A model generated the notes under the pieces. That model searched no databases and was not told the DNA's origin. It saw only the letters and a program-made list of their open reading frames with translations. A stretch of 64,000 bases of DNA, from the NCBI GenBank assembly GCA_036497945.1, contig DASXIN010000048.1:48409-112408 (forward strand), written 5' to 3'. This DNA is from RYN-230 sp036497945. Lineage in GTDB: Bacteria > Actinomycetota > Actinomycetes > Streptosporangiales > Streptosporangiaceae. This document shows positions 50,245 through 58,762 of the stretch, piece after piece. Made by a program: the position numbers and the translations under genes. Position 1 is the first letter of the stretch; every line of letters starts with the position of its first letter.

Positions 50245-51204
50245 TCATGCCGCTGCTCTGATCCGCTCGGCGGCCCGGAGGCGGGCTGGGGCGGCTCGCG
50301 GGTTGGCTGCCAGTTCCGCCTCGGTGGGGCGCTGCGCACCTCGGGTGAGCAGGCGGAACGTGGGCCGGGCCGAGTCCAGCGGGACCGGCAGCCCGGGCGG
50401 TGTCCGGTCCGCCGCGGCCTGGCCCAGCACGGTCTTGACCGCGCGGTCCTCCAGCGAGTGGTAGGCGAGCACGACGATGCGGCCGCCCACGGCCAGGCCG
50501 TCCAGGGCGGCCGGCAGCGCCGAGTGCAGCACGTCGAGTTCCCCGTTGACCTCGATGCGCAGCGCCTGGAACGTTCGCTTGGCCGGATTGCCCCCGGTCC
50601 GCCGGGCCGGCGCGGGAATGGAGTCGCGGACGATCTCAGCCAGCTGCCCGGTGGAGCGAAGTGGAGCGCGGGCTCGGGCCCGGACCACGGCGTCCGCGAT
50701 CCGCCGCGCGAACCGCTCTTCCCCGTAGTCGCGCAGCACCCGGGCGAGCTGCCCAGCCGGGTAGGTATTGAGCACGTCGGCCGCGGTCAGCGGGTTGCTC
50801 TGGTCCATCCGCATGTCCAGCGGCGCGTCATAGGAGTAGGCGAAGCCACGGGCCGGATCGTCGAGTTGCGGGGAGGACACGCCCAGGTCGAACAGGATGC
50901 CCTGGACCTGCCGGTCGCCGCGGATCGACAGCAGCTCAGGGATCTGGTCGTAGCGGCCGTGCACCAGGGTCACCCGGTCGGCGTACGGGGCGAGCAGCCG
51001 CCGCGACTCCTCGATGGCCTGGGTGTCGGTGTCCACCCCGATCAGCGCCAGTCCGGGATGCGCGTCGAGCAGCGCCCGGGCGTGCCCGGCCCGGCCCAGG
51101 GTGGCGTCCACCAGGATCGCGCCACGAGGCTGCAGGGCCGGCCCGAACAGGGCGAGCACCTCCTCGACCATGACCGGCAGATGGCCGGCCGCCGGCTCGC
51201 CCAT
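50245..51204 (-). CDS. rsmH: 16S rRNA m4C1402 methyltransferase RsmH (MraW)
   Basis: SAM-dependent methyltransferase that modifies the N4 of C1402 in 16S rRNA. The 319-residue protein starts GHLPVMVEEVLALF, with the SAM loop VDATLGRAGHARALL, the LFDLGVSSPQLDDPARGF signature and AYHSLEDRAVK. The ATG at 51204 is standard. A gap of about 200 bases with a strong hairpin separates it from mraZ. Confidence 0.96.
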   Translation of the reverse strand: MGEPAAGHLPVMVEEVLALFGPALQPRGAILVDATLGRAGHARALLDAHPGLALIGVDTDTQAIEESRRLLAPYADRVTLVHGRYDQIPELLSIRGDRQVQGILFDLGVSSPQLDDPARGFAYSYDAPLDMRMDQSNPLTAADVLNTYPAGQLARVLRDYGEERFARRIADAVVRARARAPLRSTGQLAEIVRDSIPAPARRTGGNPAKRTFQALRIEVNGELDVLHSALPAALDGLAVGGRIVVLAYHSLEDRAVKTVLGQAAADRTPPGLPVPLDSARPTFRLLTRGAQRPTEAELAANPRAAPARLRAAERIRAAA

Positions 51205-51382
51205 CCGACCCCCTCTCGTCCCGCCGCATCCCGGGGGATGCGGCAGACGGCCTGCTTGCCTGAGTGCTCTCGGCTAGGTCTCCATCCGCGTGCTGCGCGG
51301 AGTAACCGCGCTGCCTGGCGCCGGGGAAGTGACGCCAGCCAACGTGATTGCCCCAGCCGCGGGCGGAGACCTCGCCGAAGAC

Positions 51383-51406
51383 GCGGCACCGGTAGGCCGG
51401 TGCCGC
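51383..51406. terminator. Perfect 10-bp hairpin just after mraZ
   Basis: GCGGCACCGG (51383-51392) and CCGGTGCCGC (51397-51406) form a 10-bp stem with a four-base loop, directly after the mraZ stop codon. It could attenuate transcription into rsmH or protect the mraZ mRNA end. No U tract follows on the minus strand. Confidence 0.6.
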
Positions 51407-51838
51407 TCAGAGCACCCCTGGCAATACCTCCTCCGACGCCGCGGAGAAAGCGTCCTCCTGATTCGCCAGGTAGGACTCCCACGCGGTGGAGTCCCAGATC
51501 TCCAGGCGCGTGTTAGCGCCGATCACCACGCAGTCGCGGCTCAGCGCCGCGTAGTCGCGCAGGCCTGGCGGGATGGTGATCCTGCCCTGCTTGTCGGGGA
51601 TCTCGTCGGACGCGCTGGCAAAGAAGACCCGGCTGTAATCCCGTACTGACTTCGCGGTCACCGGGGCGGTGCGCAGCGCCTCGGTGATCCTGGCGAACTC
51701 GTCCACCGGGAACACGTAGAGGCAGCGCTCCTGACCTTTGGTGATCACTAGCCCTCCAGCGAGTTCCTCGCGGTACTTGGCAGGAAGGAACAACCGGCCT
51801 TTCTCGTCGAGGCGCGGTGTGTGAGTGCCCAAGAACAC
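51407..51838 (-). CDS. mraZ: Transcriptional regulator MraZ
   Basis: AbrB-like DNA-binding protein that forms ring-shaped oligomers and represses the dcw operon. The 143-residue protein has both repeats: FLGTHTPRLDEKGRLFLPAKYR and the second half FASASDEIPDKQGRITIPPGLRDYA. The start is a GTG at 51838. It heads the cluster; four GTGG[A/G]G sites at 10-bp spacing lie just upstream in its own promoter. Confidence 0.96.
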   Translation of the reverse strand: MFLGTHTPRLDEKGRLFLPAKYREELAGGLVITKGQERCLYVFPVDEFARITEALRTAPVTAKSVRDYSRVFFASASDEIPDKQGRITIPPGLRDYAALSRDCVVIGANTRLEIWDSTAWESYLANQEDAFSAASEEVLPGVL

Positions 51839-51869
51839 AGGCCCTCACCTCCCGCCCGTGACCAGTCCG

Positions 51870-51911
51870 CCCCACCGGGCTCCACTGTACTCCACATTCC
51901 CCCACGGTCAA
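51870..51911 (-). promoter_or_regulatory. mraZ promoter with four 10-bp spaced MraZ boxes
   Basis: Read on the minus strand, GTGGGG, GTGGAG, GTGGAG and GTGGGG (plus-strand positions 51900-51905, 51890-51895, 51880-51885 and 51870-51875) lie exactly 10 bp apart. A TTGACC (51906-51911) and TACAGT (51884-51889), 16 bases apart, form the likely promoter, so the boxes cover and follow the -10. This matches the known autoregulatory MraZ operator design. Confidence 0.85.
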
Positions 51912-52090
51912 CGCTTCACACCTGCCCGGACCGGCACATTCTCGATGAATCCGCAGGTCAGAGCCTGGGAGGAAAGTGGGGCCTGCGCCCAGGGTGCGGG
52001 CCGACATCCGCATCTGCGGTGCTGACATCGCATGCCGCACGCGCAGGACGTACTGTCGGAACGCGCGGCAGAACAGCACAGGAGGACAGC

Positions 52091-53068
52091 GTGGTCGTGG
52101 AGATGGGGGCAGGTGCCGAGCGCACGCTCGACGACCTGGTCGAGATAGCGCACCGGATCGGCGAGGCCATCGAGTCGGTGATCGAGGGCAAGCCAGATGC
52201 GGTCCGCCTGGCGCTGACCGTGCTGCTGGCCGAGGGGCATGTGCTGATCGAGGACGTCCCCGGGGTGGGCAAGACGATGCTGGCCAAGGCGCTGGCCAAG
52301 TCCACCCATTGCACCGTGCAGCGCATCCAGTTCACCCCCGATCTGCTGCCCAGCGACATCACCGGGGTGAGCGCGTACAACCAGGAGCGCCGCGAGTTCG
52401 AGTTCAAGCCCGGGCCGGTGTTCGCGAACATCGTGGTCGGCGACGAGATCAACCGGGCTTCCCCGAAGACCCAGTCAGCGCTGCTGGAATGCATGGAAGA
52501 ACGGCAGGTGACGGTGGATGGCACCAGCTATCCGCTGGAACGGCCGTTCATGGTCATCGCCACCCAGAACCCGGTGGAGATGGAAGGCACCTACCCGCTG
52601 CCCGAGGCGCAGCGGGACCGGTTCACCGCCCGGATCTTCATCGGCTACCCGAGCGCCGAGGCCGAGCTGGCCATGCTCGACCTGCACGGCTCCTCGTCCC
52701 CGCTGGACTCGCTGGAACCGGTGGCCAGCGCGGCCGATGTGCGCGAGCTGATCGCCGCCGTGCGCCGGGTGCACGTGGCCGACCCGCTCAAGCAGTACGT
52801 CATCAGCCTGGTCAGCGCGACCAGGACCGCCCCGGATCTGCGGCTCGGCGCCTCACCTCGGGCCACGCTGCATCTGCTGCGGGCCAGCCGGGCCCGGGCC
52901 GCGCTGGACGGCCGCGACTTCGTGATCCCGGACGACGTGCAGGCGCTAGCCGGGCCGGTGCTCGCGCACCGGCTGCTGCCCTCGGCCGAGGCGATGGCGG
53001 AACGCCAGCTGCCCGACCGGGTGGTGGCCGGCATCGTGGAACGGCTCCCGCTGCCCCGGCTGCGCTAA
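52091..53068 (+). CDS. MoxR-family AAA ATPase
   Basis: AAA+ chaperone-like ATPase, 325 residues. Walker A is EDVPGVGKTMLAKA, Walker B VVGDEINRASPKTQ, and the sensor and arginine-finger region is IATQNPVEMEGTYPLPEAQRDRF. MoxR proteins assist assembly of metal-cofactor or secreted/VWA partner proteins. The GTG at 52091 follows GGAGG; another GTG six bases later is also possible. Together with the DUF58 and transglutaminase genes it forms the conserved MoxR-DUF58-TgpA set. Confidence 0.93.
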   Translation: MVVEMGAGAERTLDDLVEIAHRIGEAIESVIEGKPDAVRLALTVLLAEGHVLIEDVPGVGKTMLAKALAKSTHCTVQRIQFTPDLLPSDITGVSAYNQERREFEFKPGPVFANIVVGDEINRASPKTQSALLECMEERQVTVDGTSYPLERPFMVIATQNPVEMEGTYPLPEAQRDRFTARIFIGYPSAEAELAMLDLHGSSSPLDSLEPVASAADVRELIAAVRRVHVADPLKQYVISLVSATRTAPDLRLGASPRATLHLLRASRARAALDGRDFVIPDDVQALAGPVLAHRLLPSAEAMAERQLPDRVVAGIVERLPLPRLR

Positions 53069-53131
53069 CCGGCCGCCCCCGGCCACCCCGGTCCTGACGT
53101 AAGTTAGACAGGGTCTGGAGAAAGGGCCAGT

Positions 53132-54418
53132 ATGCGGGCGCTGTTCGCCGGATTCACCACACGCGGCAAGTCATTCCTGGCGGCGGGTATCGCCGCCGGT
53201 GCCTTCGGGCTGGGCCTCGGCGAGCGGGCCCTGCTCAGCATCGGCATCGTGCTGGTCGCGCTGCCGCTGCTCGCCGTGCTAGCCACCAGCCGGGCCCGGT
53301 ACCGGATCCGCTGCACCCGCCGGGTAACCCCGCTGCGGGTATCAGCCGGGCAGAGCGCCACGGTCACGCTGCGGCTGGAGAACGTGTCCCGGCTGCCCAC
53401 CGGCCTGCTGCTGGCCGAGGACACCCTGCCGTACTCGCTGGGCGTCCGGCGCCGCTTCGTGCTGGAGCGGATCGAGCCGGGCGGCTGGCGGGAGCTGCAC
53501 TACCCAATGCTGTCCGGGACCCGGGGCAAGTTCACCATCGGGCCGCTCCAGGTGCGGGTGACCGACGCGTTCGGGCTGGTCGAGCTGACCCGGTCGTTCG
53601 CCTCGCGCAGCACGCTGGTGGTCACCCCGCCGATCATCCCGCTGCCCACCGGTCCGCTGGCCGGCAGCTGGCGTGGGGAGGGCGGCGGCGGCCGGACCCG
53701 GACCGCGGACACGGCGGGCGAAGACGACGTCATCCCACGGCCCTACCGGGACGGCGACGAGCTGCGCCGGGTGCACTGGCGGTCCACCGCGCGGCACGGC
53801 GAGCTGATGGTCCGCCGTGAGGAGCAGCACTCGCGCAATCGCGCGGTGCTGCTGCTGGATACCCGGACCCGGGCGCACAGCGGCCCAGGGGCAGGCTCCT
53901 CCTTCGAGTTCGCGGCCAGCGCGATGGCGTCCATCGGGGTCTACCTGACCCGGGCCGGGCTGGACGGGCAGCTGGTCACCGACCAGGGCCCGGTGTCCGC
54001 GCCGGGCTCGTTCGAGGACACGCTGCTCGACTCGCTCGCCGTGATCAAACAATCCCGGGGCAGCAACCTGGCCCGCGGGCTGGACCGGGTGACTGGCGGG
54101 ACCGGCGGGCTGTTCCTGGTGGTGGCCGGGCGGCTGTCCGCCGAAGAGGCCCGCCGGCTGGCCGCGGCCCGGCGGGACACCGGCCCAGCTATGGCCCTGC
54201 TGCTGGCCGTGTCCACCTGGGCCCCGCCAGCAGGCCGGCTGCCAGCGGACCCGGGCGAGGTGGACACGGCCGCCGGGATGCTCCGGGCGGCCGGCTGGCG
54301 GGTCGTCAAAGTCACCGCGGACACCTCGCTCCCGACGGCCTGGAACCAGCTGCGGCACGCCCCCGAGCTGCCCGGCTACGCGGGCCGGATGGCCGGCCCG
54401 GCAGGGGCCAGCCGATGA
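53132..54418 (+). CDS. DUF58 protein of the MoxR operon
   Basis: A 428-residue protein with two N-terminal membrane helices (about 14-30 and 34-52), a beta-sandwich-like region and the DUF58 core IPRPYRDGDELRRVHWRSTARHGELMVRREE. The rest resembles a von Willebrand A-like domain with a DTRT stretch. DUF58 proteins act with MoxR; their client is uncertain. The ATG at 53132 leaves 63 bases after moxR; the stop overlaps the next gene (ATGA). Confidence 0.9.
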   Translation: MRALFAGFTTRGKSFLAAGIAAGAFGLGLGERALLSIGIVLVALPLLAVLATSRARYRIRCTRRVTPLRVSAGQSATVTLRLENVSRLPTGLLLAEDTLPYSLGVRRRFVLERIEPGGWRELHYPMLSGTRGKFTIGPLQVRVTDAFGLVELTRSFASRSTLVVTPPIIPLPTGPLAGSWRGEGGGGRTRTADTAGEDDVIPRPYRDGDELRRVHWRSTARHGELMVRREEQHSRNRAVLLLDTRTRAHSGPGAGSSFEFAASAMASIGVYLTRAGLDGQLVTDQGPVSAPGSFEDTLLDSLAVIKQSRGSNLARGLDRVTGGTGGLFLVVAGRLSAEEARRLAAARRDTGPAMALLLAVSTWAPPAGRLPADPGEVDTAAGMLRAAGWRVVKVTADTSLPTAWNQLRHAPELPGYAGRMAGPAGASR

Positions 54419-56817
54419 GCAACCGGATGACGCTGGCCGCGGCGCTGGCCACCCTGACCGCCTCGCTTTCGCTCTACCCGGTGGTTGCCGGGTGGCACTG
54501 GTTCTGGGTCGGGTTCGGCGCGGTGATCACGATCGCCGTGGTCGGTACGCTGACCCGGCTGCGGCGGCTGCCGGTCGTGGTGTGCGCGCTGGCCGAACTG
54601 GCCGCGCTGCTGCTATTCCTCAACATCCAGTTCGCCAGCGCCAAGTCAGCCGGCCGGCTGCTGCCGACCTGGGCCTCGCTGCACCAACTGCGCGTGCTGG
54701 CCAGCCTGGGGCTGCAGGAGACCGACCGGTTCGCACCGCCCGCCCCGCCCTACCCGGCCATCCTGATCTTGACCGTGACCGGGATCGGCATAGTGGCCGT
54801 GGCCACCGACCTGATCGCGGTCCGGCTGCGCCGCCCGGCGGTGGCCGGGCTGCCGCTGCTGGTGCTGTTCTGCGTGCCGCTGACCACCAGCGTGCACCAG
54901 GGCGCGGCGGGTGAGATGGCCGTGTTCTGCCTGGGCATGGCTGGGTACCTGACCCTGCTGGCAGTGGACGGGCGGGAACGGCTGCGGCTGTGGGGCCGGC
55001 TGGTCACCGTCTGGCAGCGCGGGGACGACGCGACTGGGCCGGACCGGACCGGGCCGGACACCAAGGACCTGGCCGCGGCCGGGCGCCGGATCGCGCTGGC
55101 CGCCGTGGTGATCGCGTTGTTCGTCCCGCTGCTCGTGCCGGGGCTGGCCCAGCACAAGCTGTTCGCCAGCTCCGGAGCGGGTGACGGCCCGGGTGCCCGG
55201 CAGATCTCGCTGCCCAACCCGCTGGTCCAGATGAACACCCAGCTGCACCGCACCGACGCGACCGACGTGCTCAGCTACCAGACGAGCGATCCGGATCCGC
55301 AGTATCTCCAGGTCTATGTGCTGAGCAACCTGAACACCCAGACCTGGACGCTGGCGCCCACCCCCGGCCAGTCGCTGCACGACGGGAAGCTGCCCGCCAC
55401 CCCCGGGCTGACCAGGGGCACCCCGACCAACGCCGAGCGCACCACGATCACCCTGGCCAAGGGCCTGTCGGGGAGCCAGCGGACCGCGAGCTTCCTGCCG
55501 ATGCCGTATCCCGCGCGCACGGTGAACGTGGACGGGGACTGGCGGGTCGACCCGCGCACGCTGACCGTGTTCTCCGGGCAGGACCTGTCCGGCCTGCAGT
55601 ACTCGGTGGGCAGCCGGGAAGTGACCCCGGCCGCGCAGGAACTGGAGCACGATGCCGGGCCCACGCCGACCAGCATCACCAACAACTACCTCAGCGTGCC
55701 GAAGGTGTTCCGGGGGCTGACCACGCTGGCCGAGAAGATCACCCGCGGCCAGACCTCGAGCTACAACCAGGCCGTAGCGCTGCAGCACTGGTTCACCAGT
55801 TCCGGCAAGTTCACCTACAGCCTCGACGTGCAGGAGCCGGCCAGCCCGCAGGCGCTGATCCGGTTCCTGACCACCCAGCGCCGCGGGTACTGCCAGCAAT
55901 TCGCGTTCGCCATGGCGGTGCTGGCCCGGCTGCTCGGCATCCCGTCCCGGGTGGCGGTCGGCTACACCGCGGGCACGCCGGTGGGGCACGACCGGTGGGT
56001 GGTCAAGACCAGCGACGCGCACGCCTGGCCGGAACTGTACTTCCAGGGCGCCGGCTGGCTGCGCTTCGAGCCCACCCCGGCCGGCTCGGGCGGCCAGGCC
56101 ACGGCCATCGCGCCCAACTACAGCCTGCCGCCGATCCTGGCCCCATCGGCCGGGGGGGCGGCCACGGTGCCGACCCCCGGGACCACCGCCCCGCAGCTGG
56201 GCTCGAGCAAGGCCCGCACCGGCCCGCTGGCCAAGCTGGGCGAAGTGCCCGGTGAGGTCGGCGTGGGCGGCACGGTGTCGTCGCGGAGCCTGGCACCGTA
56301 CTGGCTGCTGTCGCTGGCGGCGCTGGCCGTGCTGGCGCTCGTCACGCCGCGGACCGTCCGGTCGGTCCGCCGCCGGTGGCGCTGGCGCGGCGCGGCGGGC
56401 GACCGCGACCGGGCCGAGGCGGCCTGGTCTGAACTAGTGGATGACCTGACCGATTACCAGATTGCCTGGTCGCCCAGTGCCTCGCCGCGCGCGCTGGCCC
56501 GCCAGGTCAGCGCGGACCGGCCGATGGCCCGGGCGCAGGACGACGCCCTGACCCGGATCGCCCAGGCAGCCGAGCGGGCCCGGTATGCCCCGGAGCCGGC
56601 CGACTCGGCCAGCCTGCGGGCCGACACCGAGCAGGTCAGGCGGGCGCTCGCCGGGCAGGCCAGCCGGCGGGTGCGCTGGCAGGCCCGGCTGCTGCCGCGG
56701 TCAGCGCTGCGCCCGCTGCGCACCGGGCTGCAGCACGCGCTGGACGTGTTCGGCTGGATGGACGTGGCCGCACACCGGATCAGCGGCATGGTCCGCCGGG
56801 CCGACTCTGCTTCCTAG
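54415..56817 (+). CDS. TgpA-like transglutaminase-domain membrane protein
   Basis: An 800-residue protein. Residues 1-250 hold about six membrane helices (DUF3488/TgpA_N); residues 250-600 are an extracellular region; the transglutaminase core has the catalytic Cys in RRGYCQQFAFAMAVLARLLG, and the His in TSDAHAWPELYF. A membrane helix at about 625-645 and a DUF4129-like cytoplasmic tail follow. The partner genes are moxR and DUF58. The last three codons lie at the edge of repeat B3, whose left end supplies the TAG stop. Confidence 0.9.
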   Translation: MSNRMTLAAALATLTASLSLYPVVAGWHWFWVGFGAVITIAVVGTLTRLRRLPVVVCALAELAALLLFLNIQFASAKSAGRLLPTWASLHQLRVLASLGLQETDRFAPPAPPYPAILILTVTGIGIVAVATDLIAVRLRRPAVAGLPLLVLFCVPLTTSVHQGAAGEMAVFCLGMAGYLTLLAVDGRERLRLWGRLVTVWQRGDDATGPDRTGPDTKDLAAAGRRIALAAVVIALFVPLLVPGLAQHKLFASSGAGDGPGARQISLPNPLVQMNTQLHRTDATDVLSYQTSDPDPQYLQVYVLSNLNTQTWTLAPTPGQSLHDGKLPATPGLTRGTPTNAERTTITLAKGLSGSQRTASFLPMPYPARTVNVDGDWRVDPRTLTVFSGQDLSGLQYSVGSREVTPAAQELEHDAGPTPTSITNNYLSVPKVFRGLTTLAEKITRGQTSSYNQAVALQHWFTSSGKFTYSLDVQEPASPQALIRFLTTQRRGYCQQFAFAMAVLARLLGIPSRVAVGYTAGTPVGHDRWVVKTSDAHAWPELYFQGAGWLRFEPTPAGSGGQATAIAPNYSLPPILAPSAGGAATVPTPGTTAPQLGSSKARTGPLAKLGEVPGEVGVGGTVSSRSLAPYWLLSLAALAVLALVTPRTVRSVRRRWRWRGAAGDRDRAEAAWSELVDDLTDYQIAWSPSASPRALARQVSADRPMARAQDDALTRIAQAAERARYAPEPADSASLRADTEQVRRALAGQASRRVRWQARLLPRSALRPLRTGLQHALDVFGWMDVAAHRISGMVRRADSAS

Positions 56818-56922
56818 CGCCTCCGGGGGGCTTGTACCCGCCGACTTCCCTCGTCGCCTGGCGCTCGTTCCTCGCGCCGCGCTCCTCGGTCCAGTCGGCG
56901 GCGCGGCCCTTTGGCGCGGCGC
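56811..56922. repeat. Dispersed repeat family B, copy B3, between convergent stops
   Basis: A 112-bp copy starting TTCCTAGCGCC and ending GGCGCGGCGC, with arms CCGCCGACT and AGTCGGCGG. It includes the TAG of the transglutaminase gene and stops four bases before the stop of the convergent DUF3040 gene. The central TCGCTCGG repeats are more diverged (GCCTGGCGCTCGTTCC). It may serve as a bidirectional terminator here. Confidence 0.8.
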
Positions 56923-56925
56923 GAG

Positions 56926-57327
56926 CTAGCGATCCCGCTCTTGGCGGCGGCGCCAGCGCTCTTCGAGCCGTTCCATGAACCGGGTCCGTGGACCAGCCGA
57001 GGACCGGGCCCGCCGGTCCCGCCGGTCCCGGGCCGGGCTGCGCCCGACCGCGCCACCGGACATGTGCCGCCAACTGGACAGCGCCCACATCGAGCAGGCC
57101 AGCATGACCACGAAGCCAGCTACGCCGACCACAGTGAGCTTGGACACGACACCGGCCAGCAGCAGGCCGACGCCGAGCAGGAACCCGATCGCCGCCTCGA
57201 CGATCCGGCGCTTGTAGTGCACCCGGGGATCCTTCGCGCGCACAGCCTGCGCGAACTTTGGATCCTCAGCATAGAGCGCACGCTCGATCTGCTCGAGCTG
57301 ACGCTGCTCGTGCTCAGACAGCGGCAC
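56926..57327 (-). CDS. DUF3040 membrane protein
   Basis: A 133-residue actinobacterial protein. The start PLSEHEQRQLEQIERALYAEDP is the family signature, followed by two membrane helices (about 45-62 and 64-82) and a basic Arg-rich tail. The GTG at 57327 was chosen because GGGAGG lies 4-6 bases upstream; an ATG four codons earlier overlaps that site. Function is unknown. Convergent with the transglutaminase gene across repeat B3. Confidence 0.9.
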   Translation of the reverse strand: MPLSEHEQRQLEQIERALYAEDPKFAQAVRAKDPRVHYKRRIVEAAIGFLLGVGLLLAGVVSKLTVVGVAGFVVMLACSMWALSSWRHMSGGAVGRSPARDRRDRRARSSAGPRTRFMERLEERWRRRQERDR

Positions 57328-57517
57328 GGCGCCTCCCATGAAACCTTGCGCGCGGGGACGGGTGCGATGACTTCATCTCACGGTCCAGGTTCTTCAAGAA
57401 TACGAGCCTGGCCGCTCTGGGTGGAAGGGTAGTGGAAGGGTAAAGGGGTTCCGGTCCCCACCAAGCCAGGGTCCAACCAAACGGGTATTCGAATTCATGC
57501 CATTAGGGGCGAGCATA
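57328..57517. other. Gap between DUF3040 and dinB with an 11-bp tandem repeat
   Basis: The 190-base gap lies between two minus-strand genes. It contains GTGGAAGGGTA twice in tandem (57421-57442), then GGGGTTCCGGTCCCC, a short hairpin-like GGGG/CCCC. It probably contains the promoter of the DUF3040 gene. No gene was seen in it. Confidence 0.45.
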
Positions 57518-58762
57518 TCAGCCTTCTTCCGGCGGCCGTGGCGGCGGCCCGGGCTGCTGCCCGGTCACCAGGGCGGCCGGCCGCACCGAATCGGCGCCGA
57601 ACCGCCCGCTGATCTGGTCCAGCGCCCGTTCCGCGTCGCGCCAGCCGGCCACCCGCTGGCCGAAAGCCAGCTGGGTAGCCGCCCGGGACGCCGGGACCAA
57701 GCCGTTCGCGCGCACCCCGACCAGGCGGAGCCGGGCCCGCGCGTCGAGACCGGACGCGCTGTAGAGCGCGCAGGCGGTCGCGTAGATGATCTGCGCCACA
57801 TCGGTTGGCTCGGGCAGCGTGCGTGACCGGGTGATGGTGGTGAAGTTGGCCAGCCTGAGCTTGATCACCACGGTCCGGGCCAGCGCATCGGCCGAGCGCA
57901 GGCCGCGGGCGGTCCGCCCGGAGAGCCGGAGCAGCTCGCGGCGGATCACTTCCGGGTCATCCACGTCGCTGGGGAACGTCTCCTCCGCGCCGATGCTCTT
58001 CTCCGGAGTCCGGCTGACCACCGGGCGCTCATCGCGTCCCCAGGCCAGCGCGGCCAGGTGGGCACCGGCGGCCGGGCCAAGCTCACGCTGCAGGGTGGCC
58101 ACCGGGATCTGCGCGATGTCCCCGACCGTGCGCAGCCCGAGCCGGGCCAGCACCTGGCCGGTCTGCTCGCCTACCCCCCACAGCGCGGCCAGCGGGAGCG
58201 GGTGCAGGAAGTCCAGCACGCCATCGGCGGGCACCACCAGCAGCCCGTCCGGCTTGCACCGCGCCGAGGCCAGCTTGGCCACGAACTTGCACGAAGCGAC
58301 CCCGACCGAGCAGGTGATGCCCTGCTGCTCGGCGATCGTGGCCCGGATCAGCTGGCCGATCTGGGCCGGCGGGCCGAGCCGCCGGATCGCCCCGGAGACG
58401 TCGAGGAAGGCCTCGTCCAGCGCGAGCGGCTCCACCTCCGGGGTGACCGACCGGAACACCGCCATGACTTCCCGGGACACGGCGGCATAGCTCCCGTGCC
58501 GGGGCGGGATGAAGACGGCCTGCGGGCACAGCCGACGGGCCCGGGTCACCGGCATCGCCGAGCGCACCCCGAACACCCGCGCCTCGTAGGACGCGGAGAG
58601 CACTACGCCACGGCTGGAGGTGGCGCCCACGATCACCGGCTGCCCGGCCAGTTCCGGCCGGTCCCGGAGTTCCACGCTGGCATAGAACGCGTCCATGTCC
58701 ACGTGCAGGATGTGGCAGCCGCGGTCGTCCGCGGCGGCTGGCTCAGCGGAATCCGAGGACAT
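57518..58762 (-). CDS. dinB: DNA polymerase IV (Y family)
   Basis: Error-prone translesion polymerase, 414 residues. Catalytic acids lie in HVDMDAFYASVE and LALDEAFLDVSG; the GVASCKFVAKLAS and KPDGLLVV blocks and the helix-hairpin-helix LGLRTVGDIAQIP follow. The C terminus lacks an obvious beta-clamp box at its very end (it ends RPPEEG). The ATG at 58762 overlaps the upstream methyltransferase by 20 bases, so the two are likely co-translated; a ribosome site is not clear. Confidence 0.92.
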   Translation of the reverse strand: MSSDSAEPAAADDRGCHILHVDMDAFYASVELRDRPELAGQPVIVGATSSRGVVLSASYEARVFGVRSAMPVTRARRLCPQAVFIPPRHGSYAAVSREVMAVFRSVTPEVEPLALDEAFLDVSGAIRRLGPPAQIGQLIRATIAEQQGITCSVGVASCKFVAKLASARCKPDGLLVVPADGVLDFLHPLPLAALWGVGEQTGQVLARLGLRTVGDIAQIPVATLQRELGPAAGAHLAALAWGRDERPVVSRTPEKSIGAEETFPSDVDDPEVIRRELLRLSGRTARGLRSADALARTVVIKLRLANFTTITRSRTLPEPTDVAQIIYATACALYSASGLDARARLRLVGVRANGLVPASRAATQLAFGQRVAGWRDAERALDQISGRFGADSVRPAALVTGQQPGPPPRPPEEG

